A stretch of 64,000 nucleotides of DNA from Betaproteobacteria bacterium (GTDB lineage Bacteria; Pseudomonadota; Gammaproteobacteria; Burkholderiales; Casimicrobiaceae), in the NCBI GenBank assembly GCA_016861105.1, contig BOKS01000006.1, forward strand, positions 124,001 to 188,000. The letters are read 5' to 3'. Both the position numbers and the translations under genes were made by a program. Below the pieces are notes generated by a model that saw only the letters and a list, made by a program, of their open reading frames with translations, was not told where the DNA came from and searched no databases. This document shows, in pieces, positions 40,622 to 48,584 of the stretch (its first letter is position 1; each line of letters begins with the position of its first letter).

Positions 40622-41592
40622 AGTCGACAATCGTTCGCGCCGCGCTCGCCGTACTCGCCGTCGCGCTCGTCCCCGCGGCGGGGCACGCGCAATCGTGGCC
40701 CGCCAAGCCCGTGCGCCTGGTCGTCCCGTTCACCGCCGGCGGGTCGACCGACACGGTCGCGCGCATCATGGCCGAGAAGCTCTCGCCGCGTCTCGGCCAG
40801 CCGGTCATCGTCGAGAACAAGGCGGGCGCCGGCGGCTCGGTCGGCTCGGACTTCGTGGCGAAGTCGCCGGCCGACGGCTACACGCTGCTCGTCGGCACCA
40901 GCTCGACGATGGCGATCGCGCCCCACCTGTACACGAAGCTGCCGTACAGCCCGTTGCGCGACCTCACGCCGGTCACGCTGCTCGGCACCGCCGACATCAT
41001 CGTCGTGGTCAACGCGACGGTGCCCGTGAAGACGATCCCCGAGCTCCTCGCGTACGCGAAGGCGAACCCCGGCAAGCTGACGTTCGCCTCCGGCGGCAAC
41101 GGCTCGATCTCTCACCTGCTCGGCGAGTACTTCAAGTCGATGGCCGGCGTCGACCTGCTGCACGTGCCCTACAAGGGCGACGCGCAGATGGTCACCGACC
41201 TCATCGGCGGCCAGGTGAGCATGGCGTTCGGCACGGCGGTCGCGTTCCTGCCGCACATCAGGAGCGGCAAGGTCGTGCCGCTGGCGGTGACCAACCCGCG
41301 GCGCTCGACGACGCAGCCGCAGTGGCCGACGGTGTCCGAGTCGGGCGTGCCCGGCTACGAGGCGGTGCAGTGGTTCGGCATCGCGGCGCCGACCGGGACG
41401 CCGAAGGAGGTCGTCGGGCGGCTGTCGGAAGAGCTGCGGGCCATCCTCGCCCTGCCCGACGTGCGGGCGCGGTTCACCGAGCTCGGTTTCGACGTCGTCG
41501 GCAACCGCCCCGAGGAGTTCGGCGAGTTCCTGCGCGCCGAGGATGCGAAGTGGGGCCGGATCGCGAAGATCGCCGGGACCAAGCTCGACTGA
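40618..41592 (+). CDS. Bug-family tripartite tricarboxylate transporter binding protein
   Basis: The 324-residue periplasmic protein has signal peptide MKSTIVRAALAVLAVALVPA ending at HAQ, then the Bug signature WPAKPVRLVVPFTAGGSTDT near the mature N-terminus, QPVIVENKAGAGGSVGSDFV, SPADGYTLLVGTSSTMA and LLHVPYKGDAQMVTDLIGGQ. Bug proteins bind carboxylated or amide ligands and are hugely amplified in Burkholderiales, often without dedicated TctAB membrane subunits, which are also absent here. It is coupled to the M19-like gene by an ATGA overlap. A second member lies at 48585. Confidence 0.93.
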   Translation: MKSTIVRAALAVLAVALVPAAGHAQSWPAKPVRLVVPFTAGGSTDTVARIMAEKLSPRLGQPVIVENKAGAGGSVGSDFVAKSPADGYTLLVGTSSTMAIAPHLYTKLPYSPLRDLTPVTLLGTADIIVVVNATVPVKTIPELLAYAKANPGKLTFASGGNGSISHLLGEYFKSMAGVDLLHVPYKGDAQMVTDLIGGQVSMAFGTAVAFLPHIRSGKVVPLAVTNPRRSTTQPQWPTVSESGVPGYEAVQWFGIAAPTGTPKEVVGRLSEELRAILALPDVRARFTELGFDVVGNRPEEFGEFLRAEDAKWGRIAKIAGTKLD

Positions 41593-41614
41593 CGCGCCCG
41601 AGCGCGGCGGCCGC

Positions 41615-42853
41615 ATGGGACAGCGCGTCGCCATCGTCGGCGCCGGGGTGGTCGGCCTCGCGTGCGCGGCGGAGCTGCAGCTGCGCGGCCACGCGGTCGC
41701 GCTGATCGATCCGCGCCCGCCCGGCGAGTACTGCTCGCTGGGCAACGCCGGCTGCCTGTCGCGCGCCTCCTGCGTACCGCTCGGGCTGCCGGGCAGCTGG
41801 CGCAAGGTCCCCGGCTGGCTGCTGGACCCGTCGGGCCCGCTGTCCATCCCGCCGCGGTACGCGCTGCGCATCGCGCCGTGGCTGTGGCGTCTGCACCGGT
41901 CGACGTCGCTGGCCGCCGTCCGGCGGATCGCCGACGCGCTCCACCCGCTGCTGACCACCACCATCGACGCCTGGCGGCCGCTCGCGCAGCGCGCGGGCGT
42001 CCCCGAGCTCATCCGCCAGGACGGCTACGCGTTCGCCTACGAGAGCGCCACCGCCTTCGCGGGGGACGCGCTGGGCCGTGCGCTGCGCGAGGAACGCGGC
42101 GTGCGCATCGACGTGCTGCAGGGACCGGCGATCCGCGAGTTCGACCCGGCGCTGGCGCCGTCGCTCACGCACCTCGTGCTGCTGCCGGAGCAGGGGCACT
42201 GTCCCAACCCGCTGCGCCTGTCGCGCGCGCTGGCCTCGATGCTGGTGGCCGGCGGCGCGTCGCTGGTGGCGCGGCCGGCGACCGGGTTCGACGTGCGCGG
42301 CGGCCGCGTCGCGCGCGTGCTCACCGACGGCGACCCGATCGAGGCGGACGCCGTCGTGGTGGCGGCCGGCGCGCACTCCGCCCCGCTCGCGGCGGCGCTG
42401 GGCGACCGCGTGCCGCTGGAGACCGAGCGCGGCTACCACGTGATGCTCGCCGCCCCCTCCGTGGTGCCGCGCATCCCGGTGATGTCGGGCGAAGGCAAGT
42501 ACTTCGCCACGCCGATGGAAGAGGGGCTGCGCGTGGCCGGCACGGTGGAGCTCGCGGGCCTGCACGCGCCGCCCGACCCGTCGCGCACGGACGTGCTGCT
42601 GGCAGGCGCGAAGCGGCTGCTGCCGGGACTCGTGCACGGCACCGTGGAGCGGTGGATGGGCCACCGGCCGTCGCTGCCCGACTCGAAGCCGGTGATCGGC
42701 CACGCACGCGCGGCCGTGAACGCGATCCACGCCTTCGGACACGGGCACGTGGGGCTCACGGCGGCCGCGCCGACGGCGCGCATCGTGGCCAATCTCGTCG
42801 AGGGGCGCGCCCCGCCGATCGACATCGCGCCCTTCGCCGCGGCCCGCTTCTGA
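41615..42853 (+). CDS. DadA-like FAD-dependent D-amino-acid dehydrogenase/oxidase
   Basis: The 412-residue DAO-superfamily flavoprotein has the dinucleotide motif VAIVGAGVVGLACAAELQLR at residues 5-24, the family's GNAGCLSRASCVPLG (compare SFGNAG in DadA), VVVAAGAHSAPLAAALG, and C-terminal RPSLPDSKPVIG followed by [19 protein letters not shown]. It oxidatively deaminates a D-amino acid or related amine and passes electrons to the membrane. With a Bug protein and an M19-like protein in the same unit, use of a D-amino-acid-containing or N-modified compound is a reasonable guess, but the substrate is unknown. Confidence 0.87.
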   Translation: MGQRVAIVGAGVVGLACAAELQLRGHAVALIDPRPPGEYCSLGNAGCLSRASCVPLGLPGSWRKVPGWLLDPSGPLSIPPRYALRIAPWLWRLHRSTSLAAVRRIADALHPLLTTTIDAWRPLAQRAGVPELIRQDGYAFAYESATAFAGDALGRALREERGVRIDVLQGPAIREFDPALAPSLTHLVLLPEQGHCPNPLRLSRALASMLVAGGASLVARPATGFDVRGGRVARVLTDGDPIEADAVVVAAGAHSAPLAAALGDRVPLETERGYHVMLAAPSVVPRIPVMSGEGKYFATPMEEGLRVAGTVELAGLHAPPDPSRTDVLLAGAKRLLPGLVHGTVERWMGHRPSLPDSKPVIGHARAAVNAIHAFGHGHVGLTAAAPTARIVANLVEGRAPPIDIAPFAAARF

Positions 42854-42939
42854 CCGGCGGCGCGGCGGCTCGCGCCCGGCGGCCGGCCCGTGCGAAACTA
42901 CCGTTTTCCCATCGCCGCGCCCCGGCGCGGCCCTCCGCG

Positions 42940-44190
42940 ATGCCCGATCCGAGCGCCGCGGCGCGTGTCGCCGCGGAGGACGTCTACCGCCGCGAATCGC
43001 GCCGCGTGTTCGCGACGCTCGTGCGCCTGCTGGGCGACTTCGACGTCGCCGAGGAGGCGCTGCACGACGCGTTCCGCGCCGCGCTCGAGCAGTGGCCCGT
43101 GCAGGGCGTCCCGGAGCATCCGCGCGCCTGGCTCGTCTCCACCGGCCGCTTCAAGGCGATCGACGGCCTGCGCCGGCGCGCGCGCTTCGTCTCGACCGAG
43201 ACGCTGGGCGACGCGCTGGAGGCGATCCCCGACGAGCGGGCGGCGCCCGGCGACGGCGAGGAGCTGGCCGACGACCGGCTGCGCCTGATCTTCACCTGCT
43301 GCCATCCGGCACTCGCGACCGACGCGCAGGTGGCGCTCACGCTGCGGGAGATCTGCGGGCTCACCACGGAGGAGATCGCGCAGGCCTTCCTCGCGCGGCC
43401 GGCCGCGCTGGCGCAGCGCATCGTGCGCGCCAAGGCCAAGATCCGCGACGCGCGCATCCCCTACGAGGTGCCCGGGCGCGAGCAACTGGCCGCGCGGCTC
43501 GACGCGGTGCTGCGCGTGGTCTACCTCGTGTTCAACGAGGGCTACTCCGCGTCGTCGGGCGAGGCGGTCACGCGCGTCGACCTGTCGACCGAGGCGATCC
43601 GCCTCGGCCGGCTGCTCGTCGACCTGGTGCCCGAGGGCGAGACCTTCGGCCTGCTGGCGCTCATGCTGCTGCACGAGTCGCGCCGCGCGGCGCGGACCAC
43701 GCCCGGCGGCGACCTCGTCCGGCTCGACGAGCAGGACCGCGCGCAGTGGGACCGCGGCCAGATCGCGGAAGGGCTCGAATGCGTCGGGCGCGCCTTCGCG
43801 CGCGAGCCGGTGGGGGCCTACACGCTGCAGGCGGCGATCGCCGCCACCCACGCCACCGCGCCGCACGCCGCGGCGACGGACTGGCCCCGCATCGTCGCGC
43901 TCTACGACCTGCTGCTGCGCGTCGAGCCCTCGCCGGTCGTGGAGCTGAATCGCGCGGTCGCGGTCGCGATGCGCGACGGGCCGCAGGCCGGGCTCGCGCT
44001 CGTCGACGCGCTGCTCGCCCGCGGCGACCTCGCGGGCTACCACCTCGCGCACGCCGCCCGCGCGGACCTCTGCCGGCGCCTCGGGCGCCACGCGCAGGCG
44101 CGCGAGGCCTACGTGCAGGCCCTCTCGCACGCGCGGCAGGCGCCCGAGCGGCGCTTCCTCGAGCGGCAGCTCGGTTCGCTGCCGGCCTGA
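42940..44190 (+). CDS. ECF42-type RNA polymerase sigma factor with C-terminal TPR-like extension
   Basis: The 416-residue protein has sigma region 2 (RVFATLVRLLGDFDVAEEAL, then FRAALEQWP) and region 4 (VALTLREICGLTTEEIAQAF, then RIVRAKAKIRDARIPYEVPG). A long extension from about residue 180 includes VVYLVFNEGYSASSGEAVTR (DUF6596-like) and TPR-like helices to the end. ECF42 factors have exactly this extension and neighbour genes for DGPF proteins, as here. No anti-sigma factor is encoded next to it, as usual for the group, where the C-terminal domain controls activity. Two matching candidate promoters lie downstream at 44212 and 45596. Confidence 0.92.
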   Translation: MPDPSAAARVAAEDVYRRESRRVFATLVRLLGDFDVAEEALHDAFRAALEQWPVQGVPEHPRAWLVSTGRFKAIDGLRRRARFVSTETLGDALEAIPDERAAPGDGEELADDRLRLIFTCCHPALATDAQVALTLREICGLTTEEIAQAFLARPAALAQRIVRAKAKIRDARIPYEVPGREQLAARLDAVLRVVYLVFNEGYSASSGEAVTRVDLSTEAIRLGRLLVDLVPEGETFGLLALMLLHESRRAARTTPGGDLVRLDEQDRAQWDRGQIAEGLECVGRAFAREPVGAYTLQAAIAATHATAPHAAATDWPRIVALYDLLLRVEPSPVVELNRAVAVAMRDGPQAGLALVDALLARGDLAGYHLAHAARADLCRRLGRHAQAREAYVQALSHARQAPERRFLERQLGSLPA

Positions 44191-44211
44191 AGCGCGCGCG
44201 GGCCGCGCGGC

Positions 44212-44238
44212 TGTCGAAATCCGCAGTCCCCGTTCGAC
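44212..44238 (+). promoter_or_regulatory. Candidate ECF42 promoter upstream of the DUF1579-like gene
   Basis: TGTCGA (44212-44217), a 17-bp spacer, and CGAC (44235-44238), the latter inside the ten-base block CGTTCGACCA. The same two blocks at identical spacing occur at 45596. From memory, the published ECF42 motif is TGTCGA at -35 and CGA/TC at -10. The -10 ends 59 bp before the ATG at 44298. Confidence 0.8.
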
Positions 44239-44297
44239 CACTGGAGACCCCGGCGGATGCCATCCGCCGGGGCGACGACACCACGGAGGATCGACGC

Positions 44298-44780
44298 ATG
44301 GACCTGCCCCCACCCCTGCAGCAGCACCGCTGGCTCGCGCAATGGCTCGGCGAGTGGACCTTCGAGGCGGTGGCCAAGGGGCCCCCCGGACGGCCCGACG
44401 AACGTTGCGGGGGCCGCGAGCACGTCCGCCCGCTCGGCGACCTGTGGGTAGTCTGCGAAGGCCGCGGGGCGATGCCGGGCGGCGGCGAGGCGGCGACGCT
44501 GATGACCGTCGGCTTCGACCCGGCCCGCGGCCGCTTCGTCGGCACGTGGTGCGGCTCGATGATGACGCACCTGTGGATCTACGACGGCGCGCTCGACCCG
44601 GGCGGCCGCATCCTGACGCTCGCGGCACGCGGTCCGTCGTTCACCGGCGAGGGCATGGCCGAGTACCGCGACGCGATCGAAGTCGTGTCCGGCGACGAGC
44701 GCGTCCTCACGTCGTCCGTGCAGGACGCCGACGGGACGTGGCAGCCGTTCATGACCGCCCGCTACCGCCGCGAGCGCTGA
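44298..44780 (+). CDS. DUF1579-like protein, ECF42 regulon candidate
   Basis: The 160-residue soluble protein has features of the DUF1579 / lipocalin-like group: RWLAQWLGEWTFEAVAKGPP at the start, LWVVCEGRGAMPGGGEAATL, LMTVGFDPARGRFVGTWCGS, then LWIYDGALDPGGRILTL and YRDAIEVVSGDERVLTSSVQ. It has no signal peptide. The ATG has GGAGG 9 nt upstream. It is the first gene after the sigma factor and is preceded by a candidate ECF42 promoter; the SRPBCC gene follows after 2 nt. Function is unknown, but small beta-barrel proteins of this type accompany YCII/SRPBCC genes in many ECF42 loci. Confidence 0.75.
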   Translation: MDLPPPLQQHRWLAQWLGEWTFEAVAKGPPGRPDERCGGREHVRPLGDLWVVCEGRGAMPGGGEAATLMTVGFDPARGRFVGTWCGSMMTHLWIYDGALDPGGRILTLAARGPSFTGEGMAEYRDAIEVVSGDERVLTSSVQDADGTWQPFMTARYRRER

Positions 44781-44782
44781 GC

Positions 44783-45250
44783 GTGGCGCCGCTGCACCTC
44801 CAGCCGATCCGCGTGGCCGCCACGTACGACGCACCCGCGAGCCGGGTGTTCGACGCCTGGCTGAACCCGCGGCTTGCGGCACGGTGGCTGTTCGCCACGG
44901 CGCTGGAGCCGGCGGCGCCGGTGGCGATGGAGCCGCGCGTCGCGGGCCGCTTCTGCTTCCTCGACGGCCGCGGCCGCGCGCGCACCGCGTGGCGCGGCGA
45001 GTACGTCGAGATCGTCCCTCCCCGGCGGCTCGCCTTCACGCTCGAGCTCGACGACGGCGGCGGGCCGACGCGCGTCACCGTCACGCTGGCCGGGCGCGGC
45101 GCCGGCTGCCGCCTGCGGCTCGTCCACGAAGGCGTTCCGCGGCAGCGCGCCGCGGCGCTCGCCGACCGCTGGACCGGCCTCCTCTACGGCCTCGGCACGC
45201 TGCTCGGCGCGGCGCCGGAGCCCCACGTCCTCACGGAGCACGCGCCATGA
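44783..45250 (+). CDS. SRPBCC / AHSA1-family protein
   Basis: The 155-residue protein (GTG start) has the START/AHSA1-like pattern: RVAATYDAPASRVFDAWLNP, LAARWLFATALEP, VAGRFCFLDGRG, GEYVEIVPPRRLAFTLEL, VTVTLAGRGAGCRLRLVHEG and a C-terminal helix DRWTGLLYGLGTLLG. The fold provides a hydrophobic ligand cavity. It overlaps the next gene by ATGA, so DUF1579-SRPBCC-YCII look like one operon driven from the promoter at 44212. Confidence 0.82.
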   Translation: MAPLHLQPIRVAATYDAPASRVFDAWLNPRLAARWLFATALEPAAPVAMEPRVAGRFCFLDGRGRARTAWRGEYVEIVPPRRLAFTLELDDGGGPTRVTVTLAGRGAGCRLRLVHEGVPRQRAAALADRWTGLLYGLGTLLGAAPEPHVLTEHAP

Positions 45251-45582
45251 AGTACGCCTGCCTGGTCTATCTCGACGAGACGCTGCGCGAGACGGTGCCC
45301 GACCGCGAGTGCAAGGCGTTCGGCGACGGGCTGCGTGCGCGCGGCTGCCTGCTCGGCGGCGAAGCCCTCCGGCCTTCGCACACGGCGACCGTCGTGCGCG
45401 TGCGCAACGGCGGCGTCGCGCTCACCGACGGGCCGTTCGCGGAGACCAAGGAGCAGCTCGCCGGGTTCTACCTGATCGACGCCACCGACCTGAACGAGGC
45501 GATCCAGATCGCCGCGCGCATCCCGCCCGCACGCGTTGGGTCGATCGAGGTGCGGCCGGTGCGCGAGCTCGACGCCGGGTAG
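45247..45582 (+). CDS. YCII-related DGPF-motif protein 1
   Basis: The 111-residue protein has the alpha/beta dimeric barrel of the YCII family and the DGPF signature in VALTDGPFAETKEQLAGFYL, with MKYACLVYLDE at the start. DGPF proteins are the hallmark partners of ECF42 sigma factors. It ends the first predicted operon; the second promoter begins 14 nt after its stop. A paralogue lies at 45671. Catalytic activity is not established; the ferredoxin-like fold and conserved His/Asp positions suggest a small-molecule enzyme. Confidence 0.88.
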   Translation: MKYACLVYLDETLRETVPDRECKAFGDGLRARGCLLGGEALRPSHTATVVRVRNGGVALTDGPFAETKEQLAGFYLIDATDLNEAIQIAARIPPARVGSIEVRPVRELDAG

Positions 45583-45595
45583 CGATCCCGCCGCA

Positions 45596-45622
45596 TGTCG
45601 AACGACGCCCCCGCCGTTCGAC
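45596..45622 (+). promoter_or_regulatory. Second candidate ECF42 promoter
   Basis: TGTCGAA starts at 45596 and CGTTCGACCA at 45615, with the TGTCGA to CGAC spacer again exactly 17 bp. It lies in the 88-bp gap between the two DGPF genes, 48 bp before the ATG at 45671, and would drive the second DGPF gene and the PhnB-like gene. Confidence 0.8.
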
Positions 45623-45670
45623 CAGTCACGCAGACGGCCGCGTCCCGCGGCCCACGTCAGGAGACTCGTC

Positions 45671-46084
45671 ATGAAGTTCATGATCATCGTGAAGGCCGAC
45701 GCGGACACGGAGGCGGGCGTCATGCCGCCGCAGTCGCTGATCGCGGAGATGGCCGCGTACCACGAGGCGCTGCAGGAGGCCGGCGTCCTGGTCGACGCGA
45801 ACGGCCTGCGGCCCTCGGCGCAGGGCTTCCGCGTGCGCTACGAAGGCGACCGGCGGACCGTGGTGGACGGCCCCTTCGCGGAGACCAAGGAGCTCGTCGC
45901 CGGCTACACGATCATCGACGTCGCCTCGCGCGCGCAGGCCGTCGCGTGGGCCTCCCGGTTCCCGAACCCGCACCCCGGCAAGACCAACGAGATCGAGGTC
46001 CGGCCCTTCTACGCGCTCGAGGACTTCGAGCCCGGCGAGGGCGTCGACCGCTTCCGGGCGCTCGATGCCGAGCGCGCGCGCTGA
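45671..46084 (+). CDS. YCII-related DGPF-motif protein 2
   Basis: The 137-residue protein starts MKFMIIVKADADTEAGVMPP and carries the DGPF signature in RTVVDGPFAETKELVAGYTI, closing with EIEVRPFYALEDFEP. It is a longer paralogue of the DGPF protein at 45247 and has its own candidate ECF42 promoter. AGGAG lies 8 nt before the ATG. It is followed 28 nt later by a PhnB-like gene, a frequent companion. Confidence 0.9.
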   Translation: MKFMIIVKADADTEAGVMPPQSLIAEMAAYHEALQEAGVLVDANGLRPSAQGFRVRYEGDRRTVVDGPFAETKELVAGYTIIDVASRAQAVAWASRFPNPHPGKTNEIEVRPFYALEDFEPGEGVDRFRALDAERAR

Positions 46085-46112
46085 CCCTCCCACGACGACG
46101 ACGGAGCCCGCC

Positions 46113-46526
46113 ATGCACGTTCAGCCCTACCTCTTCTTCGAAGGCCGCTGCGACGAGGCGCTCGCGTTCTACCGCGAGGCGCTCGGCGCCGAGGTGACCG
46201 CGCTCATGCGCTACAAGGAGGCGCCCGACCCGCCCCCCGAGGGCGCGTGCGGCGCGGCGACCGGCGAGCACGTGATGCACGCCACCCTCAAGGTTGGCGC
46301 CAGCGAGGTTCACTGCTCGGACGGCATGGCGAGCGGCGCGACGCAGTTCCGCGGGTTCTCGCTCACGCTCGTCGCCGCGGACGAGGCGGAGGCGCGCAAG
46401 CGCTTCGACGCGCTGGCCCGCGACGGCAGCGTCGAGATGCCGCTCGGGCCTACGTTCTTCTCCCCGTGCTTCGGCATGCTGGCCGACCGCTTCGGCGTCG
46501 GCTGGATGGTCATCGTGCTCGCGTGA
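46113..46526 (+). CDS. PhnB/glyoxalase-like (VOC superfamily) protein
   Basis: The 137-residue VOC-fold protein has two beta-alpha-beta-beta-beta modules: MHVQPYLFFEGRCDEALAFY, then HVMHATLKVGASEVHCSDGM, FRGFSLTLVAADEAEARKRF, and the ending FFSPCFGMLADRFGVGWMVI. This matches the PhnB-like/3-demethylubiquinone-9 methyltransferase-like family, which has neither true PhnB nor UbiG activity. It closes the predicted ECF42 regulon. The 94-bp convergent gap to the next gene contains an imperfect inverted repeat around GGCACGGTGC. Confidence 0.88.
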   Translation: MHVQPYLFFEGRCDEALAFYREALGAEVTALMRYKEAPDPPPEGACGAATGEHVMHATLKVGASEVHCSDGMASGATQFRGFSLTLVAADEAEARKRFDALARDGSVEMPLGPTFFSPCFGMLADRFGVGWMVIVLA

Positions 46527-46620
46527 GCGGGCGGCACGGTGCGACGCGCGCGCAGCGCACGGTGCCTGCGGTTCGACGGCGGGGCCGCGGCCGGACCGGG
46601 CGCGCGCGACGGGGCGGCCT

Positions 46621-47796
46621 TCAGCCGAGTTGCTCGTCGAGCCCGGGCGGCACGGGCTGGTACGGGTGCGCGTCCATCACCGCGTCGTCGAGGTCGACGC
46701 CCCAGCCGGGCGCAGCGCCGGCGTACGCGTACCCGGCGACGGCCGGCTCGACGCCACGCACGAGCTCGCGCGCCAGCGGGCTCTCGCCAAGCTGCAGCTC
46801 GAGGGTCGCCACGTCCTCCGCTGCGAGGCAGGCGTGCACGCTCGCCATCGTGCACACGGGTCCGGTCGGGTTGTGCGGCGAGCACGCCACGCCGTGCGCG
46901 TGCGCGAGCCGCGCGATGGCCAGCAGCGCGAGCGGCCCGCCGCAGTACTTGACGTCCGGCATCACGACGTCGACGCGGCGCGGCGCCACGAACGGGCGGA
47001 AGGCGTCCACGCCGGCCTGCAGCTCGCACGCGGCGAGCGCGATGCCGCGCGCCTGCGCGGCGTCCCGAAGCCGGCCGAGCGCCGCGTGCGCGTGCGGCTG
47101 CTCGGACACCGGGCACTCGAACCACCGGATGCCGATCGGCGCGAGCCGGTCGAGGACGGCCAGCGCCGTGGCTTCGTCGAAGCGCCAGTGGCAATCGACC
47201 ATCAGGTGCACGTCGGGACCGACGGCATCGCGCATCGCCCGCACGCGATCGACGCCGGCGTCGATCGCGCGCCGCGTCGGCGCTTGGGCGAGCGCTTCCG
47301 GCAGCACGCCGTCGAAAGGCGCGATCTTCACCGCGCGATAGCCGGAGGCGACCGCGGCGACCGCGCTGGCCGCGCAGCCGGCCGGCGAGCGATCGCGCGT
47401 CGCGCGGTTCACGTTGGCGTAGACCGCAACGCGGTCGCGGCGCTTGCCGCCGAGCAGCTGCCACGCGGGCACGCCCGCCGCCCTGGCCCGCAGGTCGACG
47501 AGGGCCTGCCGCACGGCGCTGCGGATCGCGTTGGCCACCAGCCCCGCGGGCGCGTGCGCAAAGGTCGCGAGCGCCGGCAGCGCGTCGTCCGCCACCGCCC
47601 CGACGAGTCGCGGGCGCAGCAGGTCGAGATAGGCCGCGAGCAGGGGCTCGTAGCCGTTCAGCGACGCCTCGCCGACGCCGACGATCCCCGCGTCGGAGCG
47701 CACGCGCACGAACGACCAGTTGGTCCGCGCGTTGACGTGGACGGCGCGGAAGTCGACGGCGGCGATCCGCAGCGTCGTGTCGGCGGGAGGTTTCAA
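46621..47796 (-). CDS. Enolase-superfamily (mandelate racemase/muconate lactonizing) dehydratase
   Basis: The 391-residue enzyme has the MR/MLE N-terminal capping domain (SFVRVRSDAGIVGVGEASLN), then a barrel with Lys in GYRAVKIAPFDG, metal ligands in HLMVDCHWRF and IRWFECPVSEQ, a third acidic position in ALAACELQ, and the late His in GVACSPHNPTGPVCTMASV. The reaction is probably dehydration or epimerisation of a sugar acid or other hydroxyacid. The start codon appears to be TTG at 47796, directly abutting an operator-like TTGATCAA; no ribosome binding site is seen. It is divergent from a GntR regulator next to transport and dehydrogenase genes. Confidence 0.84.
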   Translation of the reverse strand: MKPPADTTLRIAAVDFRAVHVNARTNWSFVRVRSDAGIVGVGEASLNGYEPLLAAYLDLLRPRLVGAVADDALPALATFAHAPAGLVANAIRSAVRQALVDLRARAAGVPAWQLLGGKRRDRVAVYANVNRATRDRSPAGCAASAVAAVASGYRAVKIAPFDGVLPEALAQAPTRRAIDAGVDRVRAMRDAVGPDVHLMVDCHWRFDEATALAVLDRLAPIGIRWFECPVSEQPHAHAALGRLRDAAQARGIALAACELQAGVDAFRPFVAPRRVDVVMPDVKYCGGPLALLAIARLAHAHGVACSPHNPTGPVCTMASVHACLAAEDVATLELQLGESPLARELVRGVEPAVAGYAYAGAAPGWGVDLDDAVMDAHPYQPVPPGLDEQLG

Positions 47797-47798
47797 AG

Positions 47799-47859
47799 TT
47801 GATCAAATACGCGCATGCGCTATTGACATTCTAGGGCAAAACCGTCGATAGTTGATCAT
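47799..47859. promoter_or_regulatory. Divergent control region with two TTGATCA operator-like sites
   Basis: The gap between the enolase-family gene and the GntR gene contains TTGATCAA (47799-47806) and TTGATCAT (47852-47859). They are 53 bp apart, close to five helical turns. Between them, TTGACA (47823-47828) and GATAGT (47847-47852) with an 18-bp spacer form a good sigma-70 promoter toward the regulator; the second site covers its start point. TGATCA-centred palindromes are typical of FCD-type GntR regulators, so autoregulation with control of the dehydratase is likely. Confidence 0.65.
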
Positions 47860-47863
47860 TCGT

Positions 47864-48535
47864 ATGATGTCCACCGTGCCGACGCCTCCTGCCAGCCTGC
47901 CCGAGCGCATCCGCAGCGACGTGGTCGCCGGCGTCTTCCCGTTCGGGGCCCGGCTGCGCATCCACGAGCTGGCCGCCCGCTACGGCGTGAGCCCGATGCC
48001 CGTGCGCGAAGCGCTGCGCGAGCTGCGCGGCAGCGGCCTGGTCGTCAGCGAGCGGCACTGCGGGGCCCGCGTGCGCGCGGTGGACGCCGCGTTCGTCGAG
48101 AACCTCTTCGACATCCGCAGCGCGATCGAGACGATGCTCGCGCGGCGGGCCGCGGAGCGCCGCACCGCGGCGCAGCTCCAGCAGCTGCAGGCGCTGCAGG
48201 CGCGCCTGGAAGCGCACGTCGCCCTCGGCGACGCGCCGGCCGTCCTCGCGGCGAACCGCGACTTCCACGACGTCGTCAATGCCGCCGCCGACAACCCGGA
48301 GGCGATCCACGTGGCCGGCGAGCACTGGCTCATCCTCGCCGCGCTGTGGGCCCGCTTCGGCTACCGCGAGGCCCGGTTCGCCGGCGTGGTCAGCGACCAC
48401 CGCCACCTGATCGCGGCCCTGGCGGCCCGCGATCCCGACGTCGCCGGCTCGATCATGAGCGCGCACGTCGCGAAGGCCCGCCAGGACCTGTTGCAGCAGA
48501 TGCGCGAGGCGGATGCGCGCGCGCGCGCCGCCTGA
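47864..48535 (+). CDS. GntR/FadR-family (FCD) transcriptional regulator
   Basis: The 223-residue regulator has an N-terminal winged HTH (IRSDVVAGVFPFGARLRIHE, then YGVSPMPVREALRELRGSGL) and a helical FCD ligand domain (LFDIRSAIETMLARRAAE, ANRDFHDVVNAAADN, VVSDHRHLIAALAARDPDVA) with metal-binding Asp/His positions. The start is the ATG at 47864 or 47867; an in-frame TTG at 47852 lies inside the operator. The promoter position implies a message with almost no leader. It probably controls the divergent dehydratase and the downstream Bug and dehydrogenase genes. Confidence 0.91.
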   Translation: MMSTVPTPPASLPERIRSDVVAGVFPFGARLRIHELAARYGVSPMPVREALRELRGSGLVVSERHCGARVRAVDAAFVENLFDIRSAIETMLARRAAERRTAAQLQQLQALQARLEAHVALGDAPAVLAANRDFHDVVNAAADNPEAIHVAGEHWLILAALWARFGYREARFAGVVSDHRHLIAALAARDPDVAGSIMSAHVAKARQDLLQQMREADARARAA

Positions 48536-48584
48536 TCACCCCCACGCCGCGCGCGGCGCGGCGACCACCACGAGGAGACCTTCG

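Noticed and set aside
47852..47863. TTG start for the GntR regulator at 47852
   Set aside because: The TTG belongs to the TTGATCA operator-like site and the promoter -10; ATG codons at 47864/47867 are more plausible.
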